From contig CAKOJQ010000008.1 in NCBI GenBank assembly GCA_934090795.1, positions 6,787 through 70,786 on the forward strand: a stretch of DNA of 64,000 nucleotides, written 5' to 3'. Positions 33,688 to 42,103 of this stretch are shown piece by piece. Under the pieces are notes generated by a model. That model had not been told where the DNA came from. It did not search any database and was given only the letters and a program-made list of their open reading frames with translations. Each line of letters begins with the position of its first letter. Position 1 is the first letter of the stretch. Origin of the DNA: an uncultured Bacilli bacterium (GTDB taxonomy: Bacteria > Bacillota_I > Bacilli_A > RF39 > UBA660). Position numbers and translations under genes: made by a program.

Positions 33688-33838
33688 TTGAAAATTAATA
33701 GAAATTTTGATAATATGAATATGTAAGTAAGACTTACATAAAATAAAAAAGGAACACTTAATTTCGGAAATGTTAAGTGATTACCTTAAAATTTTTAAGT
33801 TCACCAAAACCTCCTGTGTTTATGGTGTTTTTATTTTA
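33688..33838 (+). ncRNA. Putative type I antitoxin RNA, copy 1 (promoter and ~115-nt RNA)
   Basis: Promoter TTGAAA (33688-33693), 17 bp spacer, TAATAT (33711-33716). The RNA from ~33723 would contain three hairpins: GTAAG/CTTAC, CACTTAA/TTAAGTG (33755-33779) and a terminator (33802-33827, CACCA...TGGTG, then T-rich). It converges on the small hydrophobic gene at 33831-33926 (minus) and overlaps its 3' end and 3' UTR. The second stem is replaced by CGCCTAA/TTGGGCG in copy 2, keeping pairing by compensatory change, which supports a real RNA. Confidence 0.6.
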
Positions 33839-33926
33839 ACACGATCATTTTAATAATAATGTAGAATAAAATAAAAATAATTATAAATAAATTAATTAAA
33901 ATAAAATATAATAACTTTTTATTCAC
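33831..33926 (-). CDS. Putative type I toxin: 31-residue hydrophobic peptide, copy 1
   Basis: GTG start at 33926 preceded by AGAGGTGAT. The peptide is one hydrophobic helix with Lys near both ends (begins VNKKLLYFILINLF, ends KMIVLK). Copy 2 encodes the same peptide with a single Lys-to-Arg change while other differences (TAC/TAT, ATC/ATA, GTG/GTA) are synonymous, showing protein-level selection. Size, Lys-flanked single helix and a convergent antisense RNA match type I toxins of Gram-positives (Fst/TxpA-like), though I see no sequence homology to a named one. Confidence 0.65.
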   Translation of the reverse strand: MNKKLLYFILINLFIIIFILFYIIIKMIVLK

Positions 33927-33994
33927 AATCATCACCTCTTTCTATTGCTAGAGTAGAGGTAATCACCTAAACAATTAAATGTTCCTTAAGGAAT

Positions 33995-34024
33995 AGAATA
34001 TCAGATTATCATTATCATAGTCAA
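33995..34024 (-). promoter_or_regulatory. Promoter of putative toxin, copy 1
   Basis: Minus strand TTGACT (34019-34024), 18 bp spacer, TATTCT (33995-34000); conserved in copy 2. The 5' UTR contains ACCTCT, which can pair with AGAGGT of the toxin ribosome binding site. Confidence 0.65.
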
Positions 34025-34056
34025 TATAAAATACGAAATTTCATCTAAAAATAATT

Positions 34057-34085
34057 TTGTGTTTTTTCTTTATATGTGATAGAGT
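34057..34085 (+). promoter_or_regulatory. Shared MFW-type promoter of copy B
   Basis: TTGTGT (34057-34062), 17 bp spacer, TAGAGT (34080-34085) with extended TG at -15/-14. The same arrangement precedes copies C, D, E and F. Confidence 0.65.
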
Positions 34086-34109
34086 AAATCTTACTTAAGG
34101 GGAATGCAT

Positions 34110-36314
34110 ATGTTTTGGAGTAATTTATTTAAAAAGAACAATTATAGCACAATTATAGTTAATAATATCTATCATAAACTGCCTTTGTTTGAAGAATTAA
34201 CGACTGAAGAACAAGAATTTGTTAATAAACTAAAAAATGAATATATAAGCTTTTATGATACTGAAAATAGCTATATTAACTTAGATAAAGAATTATTTGA
34301 AGAAATTGAGATGTATCAAGCATTATCATTAGATATTATGCATAATGATCATTTTGGTAATATCGCGAGTTCAATAATAGATAGTAAAAAATTAGTATAT
34401 TATTCTCATCAAATAACCGAAATAAATAATACTTTAAAATATAAATATATTGCCTTAAATGAACTAAGAAAAGATAAAAAATACCTAACTAAACATATGG
34501 GACTGTATGTCTTAGGAAAAAGAAAAATAAACATATTAAAAGCCCTAGACCATCAAATTAATATTATAAATAATATGTTTGTTATAGCAAATCAAAAAGT
34601 AACTGATTACTGTGCTTGTGCCATTGCAAATTATCCAAAATCTCTTGATGAGTACAAAAAAATAAAATTGTTAAAAGGAAGATTAGATAGAGTTGTGAGT
34701 GACTATCAAGATTTATTTAATAAGTCAATTAATTTAGACAAATATTTACCAATAGACGATAGATTAACTTACGCGGAAATATTATTAAACAAATTTGTTT
34801 ATGAAAATAAATGTTTAATAAGTAAGTTAAAAGAAAAACTTGATCTAATTGCTAATAGCGAAATAAAAGATAAAAATAAACAGCAAGAAATAATTGACAA
34901 TTTAATGAAAATCAAAATGTACTATCAAATATTTTATAAATATGGTAGAAACAAATTAACTCAACAAGATATTGAAGATTTATATCAAATAGTATTTAAT
35001 GCATATACATATTTTTCATCAAGTTGCAATTTTAGTAAATATTATAATTCATTAGAAAACGATGAAGAAAAAGATTTTTATTTAAAAATAATTAAATCTA
35101 AATTAAATATATTAAAATTTGATAGGCCTATTGCATTACTTTCAATCAATGAAAATGAAGAAAAAGTATATAATCATTTAATAAACACTTTTAAAATAAA
35201 TGAAAATTTTAAACTAATTTTCGTTAAAAACGCTAATTTGGAAGACATTATTAATCGTAAATTAGATTTATTGCTTTGTTTAGATTATATTGATGGATTC
35301 GAAAAATATTTCAAATTAAAAGAATCTGAAAATAAGAATAATAATAAAATACGTATTAAATTATTTAGTGGATATTTATATTCTGAACATTTCATAAATA
35401 GAGAAGAATACTATAAATTCTTTATAGGCATGTGGAACTATTATATTAAGCATAAGGACTATAAAGAATTAGAAGCATTGTCAGATTTTAAAAAAATTTT
35501 TTTAAATGAAATAATCTATTCTTATAAAATCGATTATGCTGAAATCGAATTATATAAAATACTTAACAAAGATAAAATTAGCTTTAATAAATTACCAGAA
35601 GGATTAAAAAACACTGATATTTATATAAAAATGTATTGTGAAACACTTAAAGAAAAAGTAGTTTATTTGCCTCAAAGCATGACTGAATTTATTTATTCGG
35701 AAGAAATAAATAAAACAAATTGTTTGTTCATACCAAGTGATGCTTGCACAGAAATTACAATTAATATTGGTTCATACGATATAAATGAAAATTATTATAA
35801 TGGAAAAATTTTAATGCCAATAAGAAATAATATAAAAATTCGTAAAAAAGAAAGTCTTTTTACACATAACTTTGGCGAAATTGAAAAATATTTTGAAAAT
35901 CTAGCAAATCATTTTGTTATAGATAGCAAATTATTATCTTTTGATCAAGAATACATTATAAATTATTTAGCCCAAATTTTTTCTTTTTTAAAAGATTGTC
36001 TTGGAGGGGATGCCATCTTAACTGTTTCTAATAAATATAGAGTGAGTTTATATAAAGATTTATGGAAAAATTATGTATATATATGGCGTCATTTTTTTGA
36101 AAATTTATTAATTTTAAACAAAAATGGAAACATTCAAAAGATAAAACTAGTTAAAAATAAACAATTAGATGTTAATTTTAAATCCGGTATGAGTATAATA
36201 GGCACTGCTTACAAATATGTAATTGAAGAATTAGCAACATCACTTGAAAATTATAAAAAAGAAGTTAATTTTAAAGAGATAACTGGAGAACCCAAAACAT
36301 TAATTAAAAAATAA
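34110..36314 (+). CDS. MFW-family protein, copy B (function unknown)
   Basis: A ~734-residue soluble protein (ATG 34110; an in-frame ATG 6 bases earlier is less likely by comparison with relatives). The N-terminal conserved region has LSLDIMHNDHFGNI, IDSKKLVYYSHQI, LKYKYIALNELRKDKKYLTK, KINILKALDHQINIINN and YGRNKLTQQDIEDLYQI. The C-terminal part is divergent, with a beta segment ending ILMPIRNNIKI and WRHFFENLLILN near the end. It ends with GEPKTLIKK. Preceded by the TA-like repeat and divergent from the toxin gene. Confidence 0.8.
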   Translation: MFWSNLFKKNNYSTIIVNNIYHKLPLFEELTTEEQEFVNKLKNEYISFYDTENSYINLDKELFEEIEMYQALSLDIMHNDHFGNIASSIIDSKKLVYYSHQITEINNTLKYKYIALNELRKDKKYLTKHMGLYVLGKRKINILKALDHQINIINNMFVIANQKVTDYCACAIANYPKSLDEYKKIKLLKGRLDRVVSDYQDLFNKSINLDKYLPIDDRLTYAEILLNKFVYENKCLISKLKEKLDLIANSEIKDKNKQQEIIDNLMKIKMYYQIFYKYGRNKLTQQDIEDLYQIVFNAYTYFSSSCNFSKYYNSLENDEEKDFYLKIIKSKLNILKFDRPIALLSINENEEKVYNHLINTFKINENFKLIFVKNANLEDIINRKLDLLLCLDYIDGFEKYFKLKESENKNNNKIRIKLFSGYLYSEHFINREEYYKFFIGMWNYYIKHKDYKELEALSDFKKIFLNEIIYSYKIDYAEIELYKILNKDKISFNKLPEGLKNTDIYIKMYCETLKEKVVYLPQSMTEFIYSEEINKTNCLFIPSDACTEITINIGSYDINENYYNGKILMPIRNNIKIRKKESLFTHNFGEIEKYFENLANHFVIDSKLLSFDQEYIINYLAQIFSFLKDCLGGDAILTVSNKYRVSLYKDLWKNYVYIWRHFFENLLILNKNGNIQKIKLVKNKQLDVNFKSGMSIIGTAYKYVIEELATSLENYKKEVNFKEITGEPKTLIKK

Positions 36315-36371
36315 TTCTTGTTAATAAAATCAATGTATATTATAATATTCATAGAAAGTAAAGGGATATAA

Positions 36372-37355
36372 ATGAATGTTATTGTGATAGGAAAGCCAAG
36401 AATAGATGTTACTGAAATAGTGGATAATTTCCCATTAGAAGGAAAAGATAAAAAAATAACAAAAAGAATTATTTCTAACGGAGGAATAAGCGTATATGTT
36501 GCTTGTATGCTTGCCAAGTGGGGAATAAATGTTTATTATTCAGGTGTTGTTGGCGGTGAAGAAGAAGGAATTAAATTAAAATCTAAACTAGAAGAATATC
36601 ATATTGATACTAAATTTGTTGAAGTAAATTATGAAACTAAAACTAATAAAAATTACAGTGTTCTTAATGAATCTAATGGTACAAGAACTAATATCATATT
36701 TGATAATGAACAATTTCTAACAAAACATAAATTTGATTTTGATCCAGATTATATAATTGTTGATGGAACAGATATGGCTGGTGCAATTGGAGCATCAAAT
36801 AACTATCCAAACGCTAAAATGATTATGCTTGCTAATGTAGTATCTAAAGAATATTATAATCTTTCTAAAAGATGTACCTATGTTGTTGCCAGTGAAAATT
36901 TTGCTAGTGCCTTAACTAAAATAGCAATTAACTACAATAAATCTAAAACTTTAGTAGATATAATGCAAAAAATTCAAGACTTAGAAAATGCTAAATATAC
37001 TTTAAACTTACTTAATCATGGGACACTTTATGTTAAAGATCGTCAAGTAAAATATATTCCTAAAATCGAAGTAAAACCAGTTGATAATTTAATGATGGAA
37101 GCAGCATTCTTAGGTGCGTTCTGTTACGGAATAATTAGCAATTTAGATATGGATGTTATCGGCAAAATATGCAATATGGCTTGTTATAAAGCGTCCGAAA
37201 AACTAGGAACAATTGATAACATTTTAGATAAACAAGAAATATTTGATGCTTGTTCAATTAAAGTAGATACAAAACCTGAATCAATGGAAACAATAGAAAG
37301 TAAACAAGCCATAGAATCTAATAATAATGTAAATACAGAGGCTTCCAATGTATAA
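36372..37355 (+). CDS. PfkB-fold protein, probably a pseudokinase
   Basis: A 327-residue protein with the ribokinase/PfkB fold outline: VIVIGKPRIDV at the N-terminus, RIISNGGISVYVACMLAKWG (the GG(A/S)xxN-type motif, here GGISVY), GVVGGEEEG and a C-terminal KPVDNLMMEAAFLGAFCYGI. In active PfkB kinases that last motif is VDTTGAGDAF; here GAGD reads MMEA, so the anion hole and catalytic Asp are missing. An acidic, low-complexity tail follows. It probably binds a ligand or acts as a regulator. Confidence 0.75.
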   Translation: MNVIVIGKPRIDVTEIVDNFPLEGKDKKITKRIISNGGISVYVACMLAKWGINVYYSGVVGGEEEGIKLKSKLEEYHIDTKFVEVNYETKTNKNYSVLNESNGTRTNIIFDNEQFLTKHKFDFDPDYIIVDGTDMAGAIGASNNYPNAKMIMLANVVSKEYYNLSKRCTYVVASENFASALTKIAINYNKSKTLVDIMQKIQDLENAKYTLNLLNHGTLYVKDRQVKYIPKIEVKPVDNLMMEAAFLGAFCYGIISNLDMDVIGKICNMACYKASEKLGTIDNILDKQEIFDACSIKVDTKPESMETIESKQAIESNNNVNTEASNV

Positions 37356-37607
37356 AGGTAGCCCTTTTTAAATATCTTACCAAGTCTTGACTTGCACGGA
37401 TACACTAGAGAAATGATATACGTTCCTGTCGATGAATTTATTAACGATAACCTAAAGTTAAATCATAAAAAAATCCTAATTGTGCATGGTAAAGGAGAAG
37501 GTATATTAAAACAAGAATTACATCTAAGATTTAAAAATGATAAAAGAATCTTAAAAATGTATATTTCTAATGAAAATGAAGGCTGTACTATCATTGAATT
37601 AAAGTAA
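37348..37607 (+). CDS. Small Smr-domain protein, possible frameshift near its start
   Basis: From 37362 the frame reads PFLNILPSLDLHGYTREM, then KILIVHGKGEGILKQELH and EGCTIIEL, a stand-alone Smr domain (LDLHG and HGKG motifs, a nuclease/RNA-binding fold related to the MutS2 C-terminus). The only good ATG (37348, behind AGAGG) is one frame off and stops at 37369-37371. A single missing base around 37357-37364, in a C/T-rich run, would join them. Either a sequencing/assembly error or a recent mutation; a TTG at 37392 would lose the LDL motif. Confidence 0.7.
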
Positions 37608-37686
37608 TAAATATGTTAATATATATAGCCAAGCAAAGAAATAAAAATAAATTAATAACAAATAATATAAAAAGGATGTGATATAA

Positions 37687-38943
37687 ATGTTTGTAGATGA
37701 AGTAACAGTTAAATTAATAGCCGGTAAAGGTGGCGATGGTTGTACCTCATTTAGAAGAGAAAAATTTGTTGAAATGGGTGGACCAAATGGTGGTAACGGT
37801 GGAAAAGGAGCCGATATCATTTTTACTACTGATAAATCATTAAAAACCTTAATTGATCTAAAGGTTCAAAAAACAATAAAAGCCGATAAAGGAGTTAATG
37901 GTAAAGGTCGCGATCAAAATGGCGCTAATGCTGAAGATGTCATTATTAAAGTACCTGAAGGAACAGTTGTAACCAATCTTGAGACAAATGAAGTAATATG
38001 TGATCTAATTTCTGGAACAAAAATAATTGCTCACGGTGGTCGTGGGGGAAGAGGAAATCGTTCTTTAGCAACTCATGATAATCCAGCCCCTCGTATGAGT
38101 GAGTTAGGCGCTCCCGGTGAAGAACTTCTTGTTAAATGTGAACTTAAAGTTTTAGCAGACGTTGGTTTAGTTGGCTTTCCGTCTGCCGGAAAAAGCACTC
38201 TTTTAAGTGTTATAACAAATGCCTCTCCTAAAATTGCTGCTTACCATTTTACAACTTTATCTCCTAATTTAGGAGTTGTAAAAACTTATGGTAAAGAATT
38301 TATAATTGCTGATTTACCAGGATTAATTGAAGGAGCATCAGAAGGAGTAGGACTAGGCTTTAAATTTTTAAAACATGCTATGCGTACTAAAGTAATTGCT
38401 CACATTATTGATATGTCAGGAGAAAACTCATTTAGTCCTTTAGAAAGTTATGAAACAATTTACAATGAACTTGCTAAGTACGATGAATCATTAATAAAGA
38501 AACCAAGTGTTGTAATTGCTAGCAAAATGGATTTACCAGAATCTAAAGAAAACTTAGCTAAATTTAAAGAAAAATATCCTAACCTAGAAGTATATCCTAT
38601 TAGTTCAGTTTATAATGAAGGATTAGATGCTTTAATTAAAAGATTAGGTGAAATAGTTGAAGAAAGTGATAATCAATCACCAACTATTACAACAACTGAA
38701 AAAATATATAAATATGAAGAAGAAGTCCCATTTGAAATTCATAGAGAAAATAATATTTGGGTATTAACTGGGCCTAAAATAGAAGAATTATTTAAAATGA
38801 CTAGATTCACTGAAGATGAATCCGTTATGCATTTTGCCTATAAGCTTAAAAAAATGGGCGTTGATGAAAAACTGGAAGAATTAGGTGCTAAACGTGGCGA
38901 TGAAGTTAAAATAATGGATTATATCTTTAATTTTAAAGAATAA
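37687..38943 (+). CDS. obgE: GTPase ObgE/CgtA
   Basis: A 418-residue, full-length Obg: Gly-rich Obg domain (GKGGDGCTSFRREKFVEMGG, later HGGRGGRGNRSLATHDNPAP), G domain with GFPSAGKST, ADLPGLIEGASEGVGLGF and SKMD (the NKxD position), and the C-terminal OCT domain (from about residue 350). It acts in 50S assembly and stress signalling. In Bacillus it is near spo0B-rpmA; here it is far from rpmA. Confidence 0.97.
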   Translation: MFVDEVTVKLIAGKGGDGCTSFRREKFVEMGGPNGGNGGKGADIIFTTDKSLKTLIDLKVQKTIKADKGVNGKGRDQNGANAEDVIIKVPEGTVVTNLETNEVICDLISGTKIIAHGGRGGRGNRSLATHDNPAPRMSELGAPGEELLVKCELKVLADVGLVGFPSAGKSTLLSVITNASPKIAAYHFTTLSPNLGVVKTYGKEFIIADLPGLIEGASEGVGLGFKFLKHAMRTKVIAHIIDMSGENSFSPLESYETIYNELAKYDESLIKKPSVVIASKMDLPESKENLAKFKEKYPNLEVYPISSVYNEGLDALIKRLGEIVEESDNQSPTITTTEKIYKYEEEVPFEIHRENNIWVLTGPKIEELFKMTRFTEDESVMHFAYKLKKMGVDEKLEELGAKRGDEVKIMDYIFNFKE

Positions 38944-38976
38944 TATAGTACTATTAACTTAGGAGGTTAAATAATA

Positions 38977-39294
38977 ATGAAAAAAACAAGTATATTAACA
39001 TTAGTGGTTTCTATCATTTTAACATTGTTATTCATTTACTCATTATTCTTTGTAAAAACAACATTTACAGTCACATTTACAAACAATAATGAAACAGTTG
39101 AAACAATAAAAGTTGTTAAAGGAGAAACAATCAAATTACCTGAAAATCCAACAGAAGAAGATAAAAAATTTATTGGATGGTACTCTAATGGTAAAGAAGT
39201 AACAAATAAAACAGTTGTCGAAAGCAATATGAAAGTAGAAGCAAAATTTGAAGAAATTACTACAACTACTAAAAAAGCTTCTAAGAAAAAATAA
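38977..39294 (+). CDS. Membrane-anchored InlB B-repeat (Flg_new) protein
   Basis: A 105-residue protein: N-terminal membrane anchor (residues 6-26), then a single repeat of the Listeria-Bacteroides type (FTVTFTNNNETVETIKVVKG, then FIGWYSNGKEV and a terminal VEAKFEE strand), then a Thr/Lys tail. Such repeats are extracellular beta-grasp-like modules of surface proteins. One repeat only, so it is a minimal surface-exposed protein of unknown function. Confidence 0.75.
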   Translation: MKKTSILTLVVSIILTLLFIYSLFFVKTTFTVTFTNNNETVETIKVVKGETIKLPENPTEEDKKFIGWYSNGKEVTNKTVVESNMKVEAKFEEITTTTKKASKKK

Positions 39295-39370
39295 GAAAAT
39301 AACTTAAAGACTGACAATATTCGACAAAATAATAAATAAAAAATTGATATATTAAGTTCGGTGATAACAA

Positions 39371-39790
39371 ATGCGAACTTTTTATATTTTTAAAATTAAT
39401 AATGATTATTATAAATTAACTAAAAATATGCCATATAATCTTTACAAGGCATTACTTAATATTAAACTAGGTACCAAAGAAAACATTACCTATTTAAAAA
39501 ATGAATATAACAGTTTAGTTGATAAATATAATAAAAGAGAATTAAATAAATATATTTATGGTAAAATGAGCAAGTTAGATGGCTACAATCTTTTTAACAG
39601 TGTTCATACATTTAATAGTTATTACACTAATGAAGCAAGCAAACTAATTGTTAATAATAGTTATATGATCTTAAAAACTAATACCATAACTCCATATTTT
39701 TTAGACTATTTAGAAGATATACCTAACTTATTTTTAATTGATTTTGAAAAAGGAGACTATTTTTATCTATCTAATTTAGTTAATATATAG
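39371..39790 (+). CDS. sirA: SirA-like sporulation inhibitor of replication
   Basis: A 139-residue protein. The N-terminal [13 protein letters not shown] and C-terminal [18 protein letters not shown] parallel SirA (YneE), and it sits directly upstream of yneF, exactly as sirA does in B. subtilis. SirA binds DnaA domain I to block new replication rounds on entry into sporulation. Sequence similarity is modest by eye, so synteny carries much of the weight. GGTGAT ribosome binding site. Confidence 0.65.
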   Translation: MRTFYIFKINNDYYKLTKNMPYNLYKALLNIKLGTKENITYLKNEYNSLVDKYNKRELNKYIYGKMSKLDGYNLFNSVHTFNSYYTNEASKLIVNNSYMILKTNTITPYFLDYLEDIPNLFLIDFEKGDYFYLSNLVNI

Positions 39791-39821
39791 TATAATTAAA
39801 AACGTAAGGAGTGATTTACAA

Positions 39822-40031
39822 ATGTTACATGATATTTTACTTGTAGTTGTAGGACTTTTAATTGGTGCTGTAATTGGTTTCTTCTTAGCAAGATATTTTA
39901 TGCAAAAATATTTAAAGAAAAATCCCCCAATTAACGAAAAAATGATTGAAACTATGATGAGTAGTATGGGTAGAAAACCTAGTCAAAAACAAGTTAAAGA
40001 AGTTATGCGTCAAATGAATCAAATGATGTAA
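39822..40031 (+). CDS. yneF: YneF family (UPF0154) membrane protein
   Basis: A 69-residue protein with an N-terminal membrane helix and the YneF signature: [19 protein letters not shown] and [20 protein letters not shown]. Function unknown. It overlaps the next gene by one base. Confidence 0.92.
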   Translation: MLHDILLVVVGLLIGAVIGFFLARYFMQKYLKKNPPINEKMIETMMSSMGRKPSQKQVKEVMRQMNQMM

Positions 40032-40435
40032 TGAAACTAGATTTAAGAAAATTATATGCATTTAAAAAATTAGAAATAGATACTGATTTAGATTTATCTA
40101 AAGTAGATTATCAAAAATTAAATATTAGAAAAATAAATAGAATGCATGTTAAAGGTTTAGTTAAAGTAAATTATGAAGATAATATTGAATTAGACTTAGA
40201 CATTGATGGAGAAATAGTAATGCCTTGTGCAATAACTTTAGAAGATGTTTTAGTTCCAATTAATACCCATATAGAAGAAGAAATTCTAGAAAATACGCTA
40301 AAAGATGATTTTTATCTTGATTTATTAGACATTTTGTGGGAAAATGTTATCTTGGAAGTCCCCATTAGAGTTACTAAAGAGGGAGCAAAATTAGAAAGCC
40401 AAAAAGGAAATGGCTGGGAAATTGTAAGTGAATAA
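40031..40435 (+). CDS. DUF177 (YceD-like) protein
   Basis: A 134-residue acidic protein with the DUF177 pattern: central VNYEDNIELDLDIDGEIVMPC (a strand ending in the conserved Cys) and a later PIRVTKEGAKL. It is directly upstream of rpmF, the classical yceD-rpmF pairing. The family is linked to 23S rRNA accumulation. Confidence 0.85.
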   Translation: MKLDLRKLYAFKKLEIDTDLDLSKVDYQKLNIRKINRMHVKGLVKVNYEDNIELDLDIDGEIVMPCAITLEDVLVPINTHIEEEILENTLKDDFYLDLLDILWENVILEVPIRVTKEGAKLESQKGNGWEIVSE

Positions 40436-40456
40436 TTAAAGAATAGGAGTGATACC

Positions 40457-40642
40457 ATGGCTGTTCCATTTCGTAGAACAAGTAAAACTAAAAAAAGAAT
40501 GCGTCGTACACATTTAAAGAAAACTGCTGCTAACGTAGTAAGTTGTCCAAATTGTGGAGAAGCAATTAGACCTCATAGAGCATGCACTAAATGTGGTTTT
40601 TATAAGGGAAAAGAAGTTATAAAAGTTAATAAAGAAGATTAA
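40457..40642 (+). CDS. rpmF: 50S ribosomal protein bL32
   Basis: A 61-residue basic protein: [19 protein letters not shown] at the N-terminus and a zinc ribbon with CPNC and CTKC. It follows the DUF177 gene with AGGAGTG. A terminator overlaps its last codons. Confidence 0.96.
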   Translation: MAVPFRRTSKTKKRMRRTHLKKTAANVVSCPNCGEAIRPHRACTKCGFYKGKEVIKVNKED

Positions 40643-40656
40643 CTTTTATTTTTTTG
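40621..40656 (+). terminator. Rho-independent terminator after rpmF
   Basis: AAAAGTTAAT/ATTAACTTTT hairpin followed by a T tract; the 5' arm lies in the rpmF 3' coding end. Confidence 0.8.
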
Positions 40657-40717
40657 CTTTAATTTATTGATTTAAAAAAATATTTATTATAAAGTAATAA
40701 ATAAGAAAGGTTTACTT

Positions 40718-41416
40718 ATGAAAAACGATTTGGAAAATAAAATTAAATCTTTAGAAGATCTAGAAATAGAAAGATTATATTTTAAAAAGTTAATTAATGA
40801 ATATATTACTTTAAAAAATAATCACAAAATTTTATCTGATAAAGATATAAATCAGGAATTAATCATTTTAAATAAATATTTATATAAAATTGAAGAATTA
40901 ATTGATAATTATGGTAAAGAAACTATAACATTAAATTTATATGATCTATTAAGCATTATTTCATCTAATGATAATTTTACTGAAAAATTACCATCTATAT
41001 TAGTAAACGTGATTGAATCACAAAATAGTCAAAACAATACTTTTGAAAAATTAATGGAAAATTTAATAAAAAATAACTTTAATTTTGACAATTATGAATT
41101 TGAGGATTCAATTATAAATTTAAATCCATTTTATAATCAAGAAATTTATAATATTTTTAATGTATTATGTGCTAGAATAGATATTTTGCCAGAAACAAAT
41201 TTAGATTTCCAAAGTGATATTAGTAAGCAAGTCAAAATAATATTTCATCATAATGAGGATGATAACACATTAGTGCTTCCTTTCAAGCTAAAAGATATAA
41301 ATATAACTTTTGATATAAAACAATTAATAACTATAAATAAAGATATAAAGAAATCAATAATAGATTGTTATCAAAATAAATTAAATTATAAGAAAATAAA
41401 GAAAAGAGGAATATAA
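40718..41416 (+). CDS. Coiled-coil/beta protein, tandem family member 1
   Basis: A 232-residue soluble protein: N-terminal coiled coil (residues 1-70), a central TITLNLYDLLSIIS block, a variable middle, and a C-terminal strand-helix part with INITFDIKQL and IIDCYQN. It is the first of three adjacent genes with the same layout (41419 and 42104). No known family. AGAAAGG ribosome binding site. Confidence 0.65.
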   Translation: MKNDLENKIKSLEDLEIERLYFKKLINEYITLKNNHKILSDKDINQELIILNKYLYKIEELIDNYGKETITLNLYDLLSIISSNDNFTEKLPSILVNVIESQNSQNNTFEKLMENLIKNNFNFDNYEFEDSIINLNPFYNQEIYNIFNVLCARIDILPETNLDFQSDISKQVKIIFHHNEDDNTLVLPFKLKDINITFDIKQLITINKDIKKSIIDCYQNKLNYKKIKKRGI

Positions 41417-41418
41417 AA

Positions 41419-42084
41419 ATGAAAGAATTAGAACTAATTAAAACCTATGAAGAATACAATGGACAAATAGCGTTAAAACAAATTGAAAAAAGAGAAAGAG
41501 AAAAATCATTTAAAGCATATATTGCTAAACTAACCAAAGATTTTGATGAATCTCAAGCAATAATAACAAATGAAATAGCAGAATTGAGAAATCAAAAACA
41601 TGATTATACAAAAAATAAAACATTAATAATTAATTTAGCTGATTTACTAAGTGAATTAGCAAAGTTAACTAAAATTAAACCTGAAGTTAACCTTATAGTT
41701 GAAACGCCTATTGCTGATTTTAGAAAATATAGTGAAGAAAATATTGAAAGAACATTTGATCAATTTGACAGATTAGATTGTAACATAACAATAAAATTAG
41801 ATAATTATAGAACATATTTTAATTCAGATGTCGATTTTGTTTTTTATTCTTCATATATTCGTTTAATAACAAGAGATGGAAACCATAAAAACGATTGTTT
41901 ACTAAGGTTATTTGAGAAAAATAATTTATTAGGTAAGTCCATTCAAATTAATTACGATCTAGATAAAGCACTTATTGAATTACCACTATACTATGTATGT
42001 CAATATGATATAGTTAAACAAGCTATTATTAATTGCTTAAAGAAACAAGAAATAAAAGATAAACCAAAATTATTAGAGTTATAA
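41419..42084 (+). CDS. Coiled-coil/beta protein, tandem family member 2
   Basis: A 221-residue paralogue of the neighbours: N-terminal coiled coil (LTKDFDESQAIITNEIAELR), TLIINLADLLSELAKLT, and the C-terminal INYDLDKALIELPL followed by an AIINCLKK helix and a KDKPKLLEL tail. Two bases after member 1, so certainly the same transcript. Confidence 0.65.
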   Translation: MKELELIKTYEEYNGQIALKQIEKREREKSFKAYIAKLTKDFDESQAIITNEIAELRNQKHDYTKNKTLIINLADLLSELAKLTKIKPEVNLIVETPIADFRKYSEENIERTFDQFDRLDCNITIKLDNYRTYFNSDVDFVFYSSYIRLITRDGNHKNDCLLRLFEKNNLLGKSIQINYDLDKALIELPLYYVCQYDIVKQAIINCLKKQEIKDKPKLLEL

Positions 42085-42103
42085 AAAAATTATAGGAGAA
42101 ATA

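Larger units (their letters stand above)
33711..34109. repeat. ~400-bp repeat upstream of MFW copy B (also 45229-45607)
   Basis: The whole interval from the antitoxin -10 to the MFW start recurs before copy C with the same order of elements and many point differences. Copy 1 has about 26 extra bases (33935-33965) next to the toxin ribosome binding site. Confidence 0.8.

Noticed and set aside
34040..34066. Hairpin before MFW copies B and C as a simple transcription terminator
   Set aside because: The TTGTGTTTTTT half is conserved in copy D and in similar form in F where the partner arm is absent, so it is better explained as a -35 element; only copy E has a clean terminator there.
33711..34110. 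The ~400-bp repeat before MFW copies B and C as an insertion sequence
   Set aside because: No transposase, no terminal inverted repeats and no target duplication seen; its parts are explained by two convergent small transcripts and a promoter.
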